NCBI GenBank assembly: GCA_964035575.1
Contig: OZ037844.1
Span: 558,001 to 622,000 of the forward strand
DNA: 64,000 bases
Direction of reading: 5' to 3'
From: Rhynchopus sp. YZ270_cl-10
Lineage: Eukaryota > Euglenozoa > Diplonemea > Diplonemida > Diplonemidae
A model generated the notes under the pieces. It did not search any database. It was not told the DNA's origin and saw nothing but the letters and a program-made list of their open reading frames with translations. This document shows positions 49,261 through 61,200 of this stretch, piece after piece (within the stretch, counting starts at the first letter, position 1; the number at the start of each line of letters is the position of its first letter). Position numbers and translations under genes: made by a program.

Positions 49261-50042
49261 GGTTTGTGAAGATGTTGATATTCAATGTTGTGTCTTTTAT
49301 GCTGTTTCTTTTTGTGGAGGTTGTGAGGTGAGTGGTGGGTGTCCCTGAACTGCCTCCAACCCCTGACAAGCACAACCCACAGTGGAAACGGGTTGTGTGG
49401 AAGTCACCCTCCTGAGGGTGGTGGTGGGAATCCATCTGCCTTGAGACGAGGAGGTGAGGGAGGGGGTCTGTAAGATAAAAACATCACCCAGTCTTGTTCA
49501 TGTTCATAATGTATTTGCGTACCCTAACCCTCCATCAAAGAAATAAGTTTACGTACGGTGCAGAGGAGGAAACACACGCAGTATTGTTAGAACTATTTCA
49601 TCTGAAGCAGACCCCAGCAATATGCAAAAGCTGCTCAAACAACACTTACAGAGAGGACGCACAATACACAGCATTGCATGAGGGAAGGTGAAAGAGATGC
49701 GGTGCACGCAGGCCTCATTCACTGTGCTCACAGCCTCACAACAAAAGCAAAGCTCTCATTACGACGCTACACTGCTACTGTATTGCAGTACGACAGAGAT
49801 GCACATGCAGGGCGCTTCGCATGCAGACTGTGTCTCGCGTCTCACCCTCGTTGAGTCCTCAGAGACACGTCAGATGTCAGGGACGAGTAGTGGAAGTGCT
49901 CGTACCCCATACTGCCGTCGACGCTGGCCCGATGATTTCTGGACCAATGCGCATTAGGCAGGCTTGCTTGCACCTTCGACTGAGCTGGTGTCAACCTTCC
50001 TCTGAAGACTGTTCACCAAATGTGGTCGACGCGTCCACAGCA
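49261..50042. other. Spacer between A6 and A7, copy of 46203-46876
   Basis: Same order of sequence as the A5-A6 spacer, including GAGTCCTCAGAGACACGTCA and ATTTCTGGACCAATGCGCAT. An extra ~110 bases (about 49695-49800) lie between two AGAGATGC repeats, of which the other spacer has one. Confidence 0.65.
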
Positions 50043-51394
50043 TCATTCTTCTGCACCGTGCTTGAGGAGAACCTGCTCCACATCTGTATGTTGTTTCTGC
50101 CTCGCATGGCGCAACGCAGTGTGGCCTGCAATATTTCTGTAATTGACGTCCACCTCAGGCAAGCCAACAAGATAGCGCACAGTCTCGGTGTGTCCAAAAT
50201 GTGCCGCCAACGAAAGACACGCGTCTCCTTGGTTGTCCGCGCCACGCACATCCGCACCTGCTTCGACTAACATCTGATCACAATTTCGAGTTTCCCAGCC
50301 TTGCAAGCACAGTGAAGCAGTGTGCGTCCCTTGACATCCTTCACCTCTACGTCTGCCCCCACTTCAATGAGCACCTGCACCACATCTGCGCGCTTCTTAA
50401 ACACTGCACGGTTCAGTGACGTGGCGCCCATGTCATTTGACTGATTCACATCCACCTCAGGCATGCACAGAAGAGCACGCACAGTCTCGATGTGTCCATA
50501 ACATGCCGCAAGGATAAGACATGTGTCTCCATCGTTGTCTGTGAGACTCACGTCCGCACCTGCTTTGACCAACATCTTCACAGTGTCGAGAGACGCATCC
50601 TTGCTGGCTCTGAGCAGAGGCGAAAATCCCTCCTCGTCTATTGTGTCGATGTTTGCACCTGCATCAATGAGCACCTCCACTACATCGGGGTGGTTTTGTT
50701 GACCTGCCCAGTGCAACGAAGTCCAGTCATCACCTGCGTGATTCACGTCCACCTCAGGAAAACTCACAAGATAGCGCACAGTTTCGGTGTGTCCAAAATA
50801 TGCCGCAAGGGTAAGACACGTATGTCCTTTGTTGTCTGTGGCACTCACATCCGCACCTGCTTTGAGCAACATCTTGGCAGTGTCTGTTGCTCCTTCGTTG
50901 CTTGCAAAGAGCAGAGGCGAAAATCCCTTCTCGTCCTTTGTCTCGATGTCTGCACCTGCATCAATGAGCACCTGACACACTGCAGGGTCCGCCCACATGG
51001 CTGGACAGGGTCGGTCTTCTCTGTACTCCTGCCCGTGTGGGACAAACGCAACGTTGCTGCAGACTGACTTCCAATGCTGCAAGAGGACCTCCGTGCACGC
51101 AGTGTGGTCTGCGTGGACGCACTCACTCAGCAGCATCCCGAAGCCCATCTGCGTTGTCTCAACATACGGAAGAAGCAGTGCGAGGCATTCATCGTGGTTC
51201 CCTCTGCATGCCTCGTGCACAGCATCGAAGGCAACCGTTTTGCTATCTGTGTCTGGGCTGAGCTTCTCAAGTCCCGCCCGCACGGCAGTCGTGTCGCCGT
51301 TCCTGGCAGCCTCCACCAAGACTTCGTCTGCAGAAAGCTTTCTTCTCTTTGGTGCCTTCTCGTCGGGTGTGCTGTCTGCGTGTCGCTTCGACAT
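50043..51394 (-). pseudogene. Ankyrin-repeat gene A7, two-base frameshift near 50277
   Basis: The frame from 51394 gives 375 residues (head with KRRK, then repeats) and ends prematurely after KAGKLEIVIRC at 50267. A6 reads KAGKLEIVQMLVEAGADVRG at the same place, and A7 has two extra bases there (TGATCAC against TGCAC in plus-strand reading). Past them the other frame continues with MLVEAGADVRGADNQGDACL to VLLKHGAEE, ending at 50043. Apart from this the gene is a near copy of the second-head part of A6, with the usual N-terminus. Either a young pseudogene or a sequencing error. Confidence 0.8.
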
Positions 51395-51685
51395 GGTTTG
51401 TGAAGATGTTGATATTCAATGTTGTGTCTTTTATGCTGTTTCTTTTTTGTGGAGGTTGTGAGGTGAGTGGTGGGTGTCCCTGAACTGCCTCCCACCTGAC
51501 AAGCACAACCCACAGTGGAAACGGGTGGTGTGGAAGTCTCCCTCCTGAGGGTGGTGGTGGGAATCTATCTGCCTTGAGACGAGGAGGTGAGGGAGGGGGT
51601 CTGTAAGATAAAAATATCACCCAGTCTTGTTCATGTTCATAATGTATTTGCGTACCCCAACCCTCCATCAGGTGTTGTGTTGTTC

Positions 51686-52090
51686 TCATATCGCCAATAC
51701 TGCCGCTTCGCAGCAGACTGTGTCTTGCGTCTCACCCTCGTTGAGTGTTCTCGCAGCTGCACCGGAAAGACATGTGTCTCCTTGGTTGTGTGTGACACAC
51801 ACTCCCGCACCTGCTTCGACCAACACCTCCACAACCCGGAGATGCCCAAGCTTGCTCGCCATTGCACCTCCATTGTTATTATTTGCCTCCATGTCAGCCC
51901 CTGCACCAATGAGCACCTCCACCACATCAGCATGGTTTAGCTCTACCGCACAGCACAAAGCAGACACGTAGTCCTGCACAGCATCGAAGGCAACTGTTTG
52001 TCCTCTTATGGTATTCTGTGATTCAGGAAAGAGGTTTGCATCAACAGTACTGAGAAGACCCCACCCCACCACCCTGCCAGTTGCACTCAC
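51686..52090 (-). pseudogene. Ankyrin gene fragment A9
   Basis: A 134-residue open frame contains family pieces out of order: TVAFDAVQDYVSALCCAVEL, in which a head piece (TVAFDAV) is joined to a repeat, then NHADVVEVLIGAGADMEANN, a shortened SKLGHLRVVEVLVEAGAGVC, and DTCLSGAA. The first ~30 residues and the last ~20 are unrelated to the family. It lacks the MSKRHADS start and a full repeat unit. It is best read as a decayed, recombined remnant between A7 and A8. Confidence 0.7.
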
Positions 52091-52225
52091 TCATACATCC
52101 AAACGTACCCATCCACAAGAAGGTGTTGGCTGCCGCACCCAAGATGGATGCTTCAGCTCAAGAGCCGACACTCAACGTAGCCAACACCACTTGCGATGTC
52201 CACCTGCCGCATCCCCTCCCCCGTT

Positions 52226-53878
52226 TCACAAGGATGTATGCTCGCAGAGGAATTTAACTACACCTTTATGTCCTTTGCGTTTTGCAATTTGCAACGCAGT
52301 GTAGCCACGTTGATTGGCGTGGTTCACATCCACCTCCGGTAAGGACGTAAGATAGCGCACAGTCTCGATGTGTCCAAAAACAGCCGCAACGATCAGACAC
52401 GTGTCTCCTTTGTTGTCTGTGACACACACTCCTGCACCTGCTTCCACCAACATCTTCACAATATCGAGATGCCCTGACATGCTAGCCAGGAGCAGAGGTG
52501 AACGTCCATTCTCGTTCGTCACATCAATATCGGCCCCTGCATCAATGAGCACCTCCACCACATCTGCACGTTTTCCCAGAACTGCACGGCTCAACGCAGT
52601 GGCGCCCGTGTTGTCAACGTGCTTCAAATCCACCTCAGGCATGCATAGAAGAGTACGCACAGTCTCGGTGTGTCCATGATGTGCCGCAAGGCTAAGACAT
52701 ATGGCTCCTCTGTTGTCTGTGACACACACTCCCGCACCTGCTCTGACCAACACCTTCACAACATCGAGTGCTCCTGACATGCTAGCGTTGAGAAGAGGGG
52801 AATGCCCCTTGTCGTTCTTTGCCTCGATGTCTGCCCCTCCTTCAAGGAGCACCTTAACTGCTTCAGGACAGTTATATCGACCTACCCAGTGCAGCACAGT
52901 GTAGCCATGTTGACCTGAGTGATTCACGTCCACCCCCTTCAAGCCAACAAGATAACGCACAGTCTCAGGGTGTTTATAGACAGACGCAAGCATAAGACAT
53001 GTGGCTTTGTAGTTGTCGATGACACACACGTCAGCACCTGCCCTGGCCAACACCTTCACAACATCGAGATTCCCCAACTTGCTTGCCGCAAGGAGTGGCG
53101 ACCGGCCGTCACTATTCTTGGCCTCGATATCGGCCCCTGCATCAATGAGAACCGTCATCGTATCTGCACGGTTTTTACGAGCTGCGGAGAGCACTGCAGT
53201 GTTGCCGTCATCGGCTCTGTGATTCACGCCCACCTCCGGCAAGCCAACAAGATAGCGCACAGTCTCGGTGTGTCCAAAATACGCCGCAAGGGTAAGACAT
53301 GTGTGTCCAGCACGGTCTCTGGAACGTAATCTCGCACCTTCCTGTACCAACATCTTCACAGCTGAGAGTTCACCTTTAGCGCTACAACTGATCAGAGGTG
53401 TCCACCATGAGTCCTTGTCCTTTGTCTCGATGTCTGCCCCTGCATCAATGAGCACCTGACACACTGCAGGGTCCGCCCACATGGCTGGACAGGGTCGGTC
53501 TTTCTTGCCCCCCTTCCCGTGTGGGACAAACGCAACGTTGCTGCAGAATGACTTCCAATGCTGCAAGAGGACCTCCGTGCACGCAGTGTGATCTGCGTGG
53601 ATGCACTCACTCAGCAGCATCCCGAAGCCCATCTGCGTTGTCTCAACATACGGAAGAAGCAGTGCGAGGCATTCATCGTGGTTCCCTCTGCATGCCTCGT
53701 GCACAGCATCGAAGGACACCTTTTTGCTATCTGTGTCTGGGCTGAGCTTCTCAAGTCCCACCCGCACGGCAGTCGTGTCGCCGTTCCTGGCAGCCTCCAC
53801 CAAGACCTTGTGTGCAGTAGTTTTTCTTCTCTTTGGTGCCTTCTCGTCAGGTGTGCTGTCTGCGTGTCGCTTCGACAT
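52226..53878 (-). CDS. Ankyrin-repeat protein A8
   Basis: 550 residues: head (KAPKRRKTTAHKVLVEAARN, KRRK kept but the next residues differ from all other copies), about 13 repeats with several private segments (KDKDSWWTPLISCSAKGELS, VIDNYKATCLMLASVYKHPE), and an ending FLCEHTSL instead of LLEHGAEE. It is the first gene of the array in the direction of transcription and the most diverged in its repeats. Type I upstream region (53879-54050). Confidence 0.9.
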   Translation of the reverse strand: MSKRHADSTPDEKAPKRRKTTAHKVLVEAARNGDTTAVRVGLEKLSPDTDSKKVSFDAVHEACRGNHDECLALLLPYVETTQMGFGMLLSECIHADHTACTEVLLQHWKSFCSNVAFVPHGKGGKKDRPCPAMWADPAVCQVLIDAGADIETKDKDSWWTPLISCSAKGELSAVKMLVQEGARLRSRDRAGHTCLTLAAYFGHTETVRYLVGLPEVGVNHRADDGNTAVLSAARKNRADTMTVLIDAGADIEAKNSDGRSPLLAASKLGNLDVVKVLARAGADVCVIDNYKATCLMLASVYKHPETVRYLVGLKGVDVNHSGQHGYTVLHWVGRYNCPEAVKVLLEGGADIEAKNDKGHSPLLNASMSGALDVVKVLVRAGAGVCVTDNRGAICLSLAAHHGHTETVRTLLCMPEVDLKHVDNTGATALSRAVLGKRADVVEVLIDAGADIDVTNENGRSPLLLASMSGHLDIVKMLVEAGAGVCVTDNKGDTCLIVAAVFGHIETVRYLTSLPEVDVNHANQRGYTALQIAKRKGHKGVVKFLCEHTSL

Positions 53879-54656
53879 GGTTTGTGAAGATGTTGATATT
53901 CAATGTTGTGTTTTATTCTGTTTCTTTTTTGTGGAGGTTGTGAGGTGAGTGGTAGGTGTCCCTGAACTGCCTCCCCACCTGACAAGCACAGCCACAGTCG
54001 AAACGGGTGGTGTGGAAGTCTCCCTCCTGAGGGTGGTGATGGGAACCCCTGACGTGACAACAACAATAGCACCACCCCGCCCTCACGCACGTCAGCCACA
54101 AACAACCCAACACAGACACAGACACAGACGCGCACGGAGGGAAAGACCACGCAGTCTAGGTGCGCCTCAATCCTCGGCTTCGTCTCGCCACTGATTCCAC
54201 TATGACATCTCAAGACTAAGATGGTTGCAAAGCGTTCGGGTTAAGGGGGTCAAAAAAAAAACATGGGGGGTAAGAGAATGCGTATGTTATAGTGGGGAGC
54301 TACATCCTGTTCTCATGCCACGTGTCGTGTGGAAGTGTACCAAAAATGAACGTGTCGCTGGAGCGCTCTCCTCTCTGAGTGGCTTGTAAACCCACACTGT
54401 GCCCGGCCTATTCCTATAGGGCATGGCACGAAAGACAGTTGGGGGGAAACAGATCACCATATGGAAAAGAAAAAATGCTCCAATAAAAATTGGTATGAGC
54501 CCCAAGCTGGAGTCATGTCCAAGAAGTTCTTTTGAAAGAACCGGGGGGGGGAAAAAAAGCAAGAAAGGGGTAGCAACTGGGGAAAAACAAAAAAACAAAA
54601 CACAAAAAAAAGGGGGGGTGAGATAAGCCTGAGCCTTCACCTTTTTAAAAAAAAAA

Positions 54657-54724
54657 GTATTTTCATCATATGCAATCAATAAATTGATAGTATATGGTGA
54701 GGGATCAACAAAAATGATCCCATC
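54657..54724 (+). repeat. RepG dispersed repeat
   Basis: Partner of 8246-8318, sharing TGCAATCAATAAATTGATAG and the GAGGGAT block. Confidence 0.6.
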
Positions 54725-56041
54725 TTTCTTTTTATGGTGTGTGTTTTGCAAAACGTAGAAAAGAAAAATAAAATGCTTCGTGCACAAGTTGAAACTTCAG
54801 TAGATTGGTTTCTGATATTAACCCTGTTTCAGTCCTAAGAATCATACAGTTGTATTCAAAAGGGTGGACATCTTCAGTGATTTCCCTTTAAATGGTGGGT
54901 GAATATCGTGAAACCGATGTTCGTGTGAACATTTGGTACCTTCTACTTCAGTTTTTTGTTTCGGGAATACACAAAATACAAAAGTTTTTTTTTCTTTTTT
55001 CTTATTCCTTTCTCTGTCCTTACTGGATGTAATGTCTGATCACCAGGAGGAAGAGTAACCTAAAGAGTCTTGGTCTTGATGGCTGCCGTGTATACGTAAA
55101 GTATTCCGTGCAATAATTGCTACCAATCCAAACAAATACCAACACATCCTGTCTGTGTATCAGATAGAAAACCTCAGCAAACACACAAGAAAGAGAAATA
55201 AAATAAAAGTAAAAAATAGAAAAGTGAAAAACATACTGAATTTTCTGGACTTAGTAGTTCGCCGTCCAAGCAATGATTAAAACCAGTTTAATCATCCATT
55301 GTCCATTGTATTGAAACACCTACACAAAGACTAGAGTAGTACAAAGAGATAGCAAAACGTGCATTGCAAACAATTTAATATGTGTCCTGGAGTCTTAGTC
55401 TCAAGGCTATTGTCCCTTTAAAAATGGGAAAGCTAAGATGCCCACCAAGACCAAATCGCTCCTGCGAGAAAAATACTCATCACTAGTGACATAGTACGCG
55501 TTGAGTACAACCATATAAACTGCGTCGTGGACATTACCATTGGTAAACCACGACCAAATTACTACTGCGATATACCTATTATCTTCGTTCTTTTTTTTTT
55601 CCAAAGTTTTGCGGTTTTTGTAGTAGGCCTACAGACTGCACAGCTTACCCAGGGTGTGGCAATGTAATACATTGGTCTGACGTCTCACTGAAAGGGTCAA
55701 GTACGAGGTCTAGTCCCTTCCAGTGGTGAAAAAGAGTTTTTTTTTCTTTTTATTTGGTTTGTTGAAAAAAAAGCAAAACAAAAAGCAAAAAAAAAACAAA
55801 TGAAAAATGCTAATAATGGGTCCTGCAACGATGACCGTGCGCATTTTTGGGGTGGAAAAAAAGGGGACAGGGGATGTGAATTATTGAAAAAATATTAATC
55901 AATATATGGTAGTGACTATGGAAACAGAAGTACTACGCAACTCGAAAACCGCGTACATGACAAGAAATGCTTTTTTTTTTTTTGCGGGAGCTGCGTGAGC
56001 ACTATTGCTATGGGGAAACGAAAAGAAAGGGGGGAAAAGAG

Positions 56042-56095
56042 AAGTTGAAAGTGCAAACGCCTCACCGTACATCAGCGAGCACAAGCACTGTGGTA
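56042..56095 (+). repeat. RepA dispersed repeat (5' half)
   Basis: AAGTTGAAAGTGCAAACGCC, TCACCGTACATCAGCGAGCA and CAAGCACTG. Confidence 0.7.
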
Positions 56096-56363
56096 TAAAA
56101 AATGTTTCGATGACTCTTTGCATATCACGTTTAGCCAAAAAAAAAAAAAATGCGCGGAGATCACACGAAAAAAGCGAGTCGTCAATTTTTTTTTTTGTAG
56201 ATTCCCAATCTGGCTCAGTACCCTTGGTGGTCATAGAGTACAATGTTGGCCGAAGACTTCGTACTGCATCTGCTGTAGTATAAAACAATCAATCCTGTCC
56301 GAGGACGGGGTTCTGAACACAACATCGCCCGAAGTCGACTACGTTTTTTGTTTTTTGCTTTTT

Positions 56364-56514
56364 TTGAAAACTTGGTTGTTTTAGTGTAGACACCCGAGGA
56401 TGAACTCCACTATACTACACACGTCTAAGGAATTTTTTTTTTTTTGAAAAATTGTTGGAGTAGTGTAGTTGCCTCGGGTTGTGTTGCTGCAATCTCCACT
56501 TTCAACTTTTTTGA
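56364..56514 (+). repeat. Two RepD-type repeats side by side
   Basis: 56364-56416 is the GAAAACTTGGTTGT...CTCCACTAT form also seen at 32322; 56445-56514 is the classical form (TTGTTGGAGTAGTGTAGTTG, TGCAATCTCCACTTTCAAC). Their closeness shows the two forms are related, sharing a TAGTGTAG core and a CTCCACT end. Confidence 0.7.
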
Positions 56515-56795
56515 AAAACCTTTTTTTTTTACCATTCCTAAACCGATTGGATGTACGTCTATTTTTAGGGGAACAGAACATTCACGGGTCCTGGAAACTC
56601 CAATAAGATGGAGTCAGCGGAACTCAAGAAGGAAGGTTGGCTTCCTCAACGTACCGGGGCCGGAACTGGCTGGGTATGTCACGAAACTGACAAAAATAGT
56701 GGTTTTCGATCTTTTTTTGGCCAGCTGTACTGTGTATACGTACAACTGGCAAAAAAAAGGGGGTAGGTCATCGCCACTAAAACTTTGAAAAGAAA

Positions 56796-56848
56796 ACTTT
56801 GAAATTTTGGTTGTCCTAGTCTAGTGTAGCCACCCTAGAGTGTGCTAT
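56796..56848 (+). repeat. RepD-related repeat
   Basis: GAAATTTTGGTTGTCCTAGT, GTAGCCACCCTAGAGTGTGC; same form as 32322-32372 but with the 3' end worn. Confidence 0.6.
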
Positions 56849-57338
56849 GACAGCTCTCCTAAAACATTTTTTACATCACCGCAGACGAACGCGGTGTATA
56901 TTTTTTTTTATTTTTTTTGTCATCAACTTGACGAAGTGCTTTAAGCTACGTGTTTCACAAACGAAAGATCATGAATAAAGAGACAAAAAAAAAGGGGACG
57001 AATTTGCCAATTTTGCCCCCAATAAGACCGCAAAAAAGGGGAGGTGAACTCTCTTCTGTCTTCGTTGTGGATAGGGTAGCTCAATAGCACTTATGTCAAA
57101 TGGGGGGGGTGTGGGGTTTATTTCTTTTGTTCTATTTGGGTAAGATAGGGAGCCCCTTAGCAAGCAGGGCAATTGTGAGTGCAATGATGGGTATATGCGA
57201 GAGTTTAGAAAAAGGGTTGGCCGACAGCCAAAAAGGAAGGGGGGGGAGATTTTTTGGCTGCTCGGAAACAACAAATTTAGGAATATTTTGAAAATTGCAA
57301 AAAAAAAAAAAAAACAAAATAAAAAACTGTAGTGTATT

Positions 57339-57505
57339 GATGCAGGCATCCTCCAACTGACCCACTATACGATGCCAGCCATCCGGATGAAAGCACAGTA
57401 CCCTGCGGCCTACAACAGTAAATGCAAAAAAGAAACCAAACCACCTGGAAATAAAAGTGAAGTTGATAGTGCAAACGCCTCTGGGACGCAGGCACTGACA
57501 CTCCA
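57339..57505 (+). repeat. RepJ followed by RepA
   Basis: RepJ: GATGCAGGCATCCTCCAACT, ATGCCAGCCATCCGGATGAA, GTACCCTGCGGCC. RepA start at 57463: GTTGATAGTGCAAACGCCTC, GGGACGCAGGCACTGACACT. Same association as at 24231-24460. Confidence 0.65.
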
Positions 57506-58277
57506 ATAAAAAAATAGAAAAGGTTGGTCAAGATAAGTGCCTCATTGCTTCTCGATGAGTCGAGGGGGAAAAAGGGATCCAATTATTATTTTTGTTTGGT
57601 CTGAAAGAAGGGGGAACTCTCGAAAAAGAGAGAAAAGAGAAAAGTTTAGAAGATGTCTCTCTCGCTAAAGCCACTATGTCTTTTAAAAAAAAGCAGCTAG
57701 TAAACATCAGAGACTGCAATAAAATAAAACCCCCAAAGAATCTACCAAAGGAATAACAAATTGGGCACCTGTCTTTCTCCTCGACAACAAAAAAAAACCA
57801 CCGAGACAAGCGACACACAAACTGTCCTAATGTTGAGACAAAACCTTTTTGAAGAAATATTACAAAAAAAAAAAAAAAAAAAAAACGAATATTTTGTGTG
57901 ATTATAGACTACTATCCCAAGATAGGTCTATAATTACAAAAGCAGCTACAATTTCTTTTTCAGGATCCTTAAAAAATCAGGAAAGAGCTGAAACATTTGT
58001 TGAAAACGTGCTAAAAAAAAAACGCAAGCTCAGTGCATAGGGTGGAGGACGTGGTCTAGCACTCTAAGAGAACGGAGGCGGTTCAACACCACCGCTCGGC
58101 GAATCACTTTGAAATACCAAAAAACCCCTCCTCTTCAAAACAGTGCACCTCTCATACACCCGCCACTACACCGTGTAGTTTTGTACCCCTCCTCCGACAC
58201 CATGCAGTCCCTACTAGACGCTCCATTTTTCGAGAAAAAATTGCAGTACTTCTTCTTTCTATACTCTTCTTCTCTCT

Positions 58278-61200
58278 CTAAGCAAAACGAATGTATTTTT
58301 GGACAAAGTCCAGGACGTCCACTTCTGATCCTTCCAAGCCGTGTTCGTAGACATATTTTGATGCGAAATGGGCGCCGCAGATTGCCATGATGTAGCTCTC
58401 CGGGACACGCGCGATGATATTGTCTAGCCCGACCTCGTTGAGGAGCAGTGCCGGGAGCGCCTCTGTCAGGACCAGCTGCCGCAGGCTTTCGTTGCGGAAG
58501 ATGGCGGAGACCTGGAGTCTGTCGTTCAGGCTGTTGATCTTCTTTGACAGCGCATCTGTGATTTCCGCGAGATACTGTTCCCCACTGCCAGTTGCTTCGT
58601 ATCTTTGACGCTCACGCCACAACGCACCGAACTCAAGCTGAGCGTTCATCTCAATCTTCTCCTGAACCTGAGTAACATAGGTGCGGTAGAACTCCGGCAC
58701 CCCCTTCTCGCTGACACACATCAGCTCGCTGTGCTGCTCTTCCGTCATTGCCAGCGCAGCTAACACCTCCAGGGAGGAGCTGGTCACACCCCCTTTATTG
58801 CAGGTCGCATCCTTGATCAGAACGACTCCTGCGTCTTCGAGGACCCTTCGTGCGTCGCGAGTGAAGAAGAGATTGGCGCCTTCGCAAATAAAACGGAATT
58901 TTGGTGTTTTGCGGCCGTCTGCGTTGGTTAAAAACATTCGCGACACGTTGTTGATGTTCACGGCATTAGGCCTTCCTCCGCAGGGTACAAACAGATCACC
59001 ACGAAGACTACCGTGCAAATGGTATTCATTCCGGAAGTGCAGACCCGATTCGACGAATTCACCGTCAGGGAGGGTCACATTTGTGTCCTGAATGAGAACG
59101 CGGTAGCCTGAAGCAGAGAGTAGCGATACATCAAAGTTGTCGATCATCTTCCGCGCAGTGGCAAGACGCAGCAGCTCGGTCCGGTTCAAACCTTTAGGAT
59201 CGAAGACGACCCCAGACCCATCAACGATACCAATGGTCGCATCCTTCGAGATGAGGATTTCATTGCTCCCCAGGTCCCCATCGGGGCCGCCGGTCTGGAA
59301 TTTTGTGATGTTCTGCTCCTCAAGGTTGTGGGTTCGGAGCAGCCCTTTGACCTGCTCGTGCACACTGCGTGTTGTCATCCCATAAGTGTCATGCGGAATA
59401 CCCCCCATGGTCGCAGGCTTGCCTGTAGTAATCGACTTCCAAAAGCGATATCCACGCGTATGAGCATGCTTCGCTGCCCACACCACAACATCCCCTGCTG
59501 TCCCTTCATCGGGTCCAAAGAAATAAATTTCGGGTTTTTTCAGCAAATCGACCACGTCCCTCTGAAGCCCCTCCGGATCATACCCAGACCCCACCAAAGC
59601 CAGGTCAATGAGGGAGTCCATATAGGCCTTGTAAGAGTAGTCCCCCTTCTTCTGGTGTTTCTCGGGGTTGAGGAGGATGGTTCCCTTTGAGCCGCCTTCG
59701 GGGATGTCTTTGTTTTTGAGTTGTTGGGTGTACGCGAGGTTGTAGTTTTCTTCGAAGAGGGTTTGCTGGTTTTGGAAGAAGTTGCTGTTTGGGGAACGGA
59801 TCAATCTGATACCTCCACGAGCGATGTCTCTGAAGCGAATGTGAAATCCTTCGAATGAGGCTCCACAGATCAGCACTATCGCATAAGGCACTTCAGGGTA
59901 GACGGTGTCGGAGATGAACAGCGCAGGGTCCAAACGGAACGACGTCGCCGCCTTCTCCGCCGAAAAGAAGTTCGTCTTCAACACACTCTCATTGAAAACC
60001 AGCATTGTTCCAAAGATATCCTGGTCGATCGGGTCGACGACAGTGTTTTTGATGATTTTCTGCAACTCAGAGGTCGATTTTGCAAGGGTTTCCGCGCCGT
60101 TCGCAGGGCGTCTCGGGGCGATGAAGTGATCGTAGACACTCCAGGCGAGGGTGGAGTACTTTTGCATCGTTTCGTTGAAGCGCGCAACAGTCACCGCATC
60201 CTGAAGCATTGTCTTCCCCAACCTATCCAAACGGTCCAACTCTGAGATAACATTCTTCTCAATCAAAAAGCGTCTTAACGCCATGAAGTCCTCTGAGCTC
60301 TTCTGCATGAAGTGGTACGTGAAAATCTGCGCACATCCCAGATACAACTTGGCACGTGGTCCAAACTCTTTCGATCTGTTCATATACGCCGGACGCGGCA
60401 GAACAGACAGAGTGACAAGACGTCTCACAAACGAGGTGAGGCGCGTCTCAATCTCTTCCTCCGTGAGAGCGGTTTTCTCGGATCCGAGGAAGGTGACATA
60501 CGCTGAGTAGGTCACAGTACCGTGAGAGAAGGAGTCGCAAAAAACCTGCGAAATTTCAAACCCAAGCAGCGTTGCGTATTCATAGAAGGCTTCGAGACAG
60601 CCTTCCGGGGCGCCTTGGGGGTATGCCAGACGGATTTTGTATCCAGGGTGGATCTTTCTTTTGGTGACGTCGGAGATGGGGTGCAGGGTGTCGAAGCTCT
60701 TTGCGAGAATCGCATCGTATTCATTGCGTGCAAAGGTCGACCGCGTACGAAGGAATGACGCAGAGGCGACGTCCCAGATGGTGGATTTCTCTTTGTACTC
60801 TTTGAGAACGGTGTGCGTGGTGTCCGCTGTGGTGTTGAAGCGCGACTTCGTCGCAAGCCCCATAACCAATCGCTTGCCATCCGCAATCTCATGCTTGGAG
60901 GTGAACACCGTCACCGAGCAGGTCGTTTTCTCATCTTCGTTTGCGTCGACAAATTCGTTGAGTTTTGTAACCAACGCAGAACGTTCCTCCGGCGCATCAA
61001 GACAGAAGAAGCAGGCATCTCTCTCGGTGGTGTGCTGCAATGAGATCGTGCCAAAATCTGCCTTTTTGACACCAATAAAAGAGCTGAGATGTTTTGCAAG
61101 CTGCTCCGGACCGTTCTGGGAGAAATACATCGACGAAATCCCGAGCGAATAAAACGACCGCACCTCCTCCGCAAGCGTGGCCTCGGAGTAGATGTTGTCC

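Larger units (their letters stand above)
53879..58277. other. 4.4-kb gene-poor spacer
   Basis: Starts with the type I ankyrin upstream region (53879-54050). Then comes AT-rich sequence holding RepG (54657-54724), RepA (56042-56095), RepD and relatives (56364-56416, 56445-56514, 56796-56848) and RepJ-RepA (57339-57505). 54780-55600 looks unique, but I see no gene in it. Confidence 0.6.
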
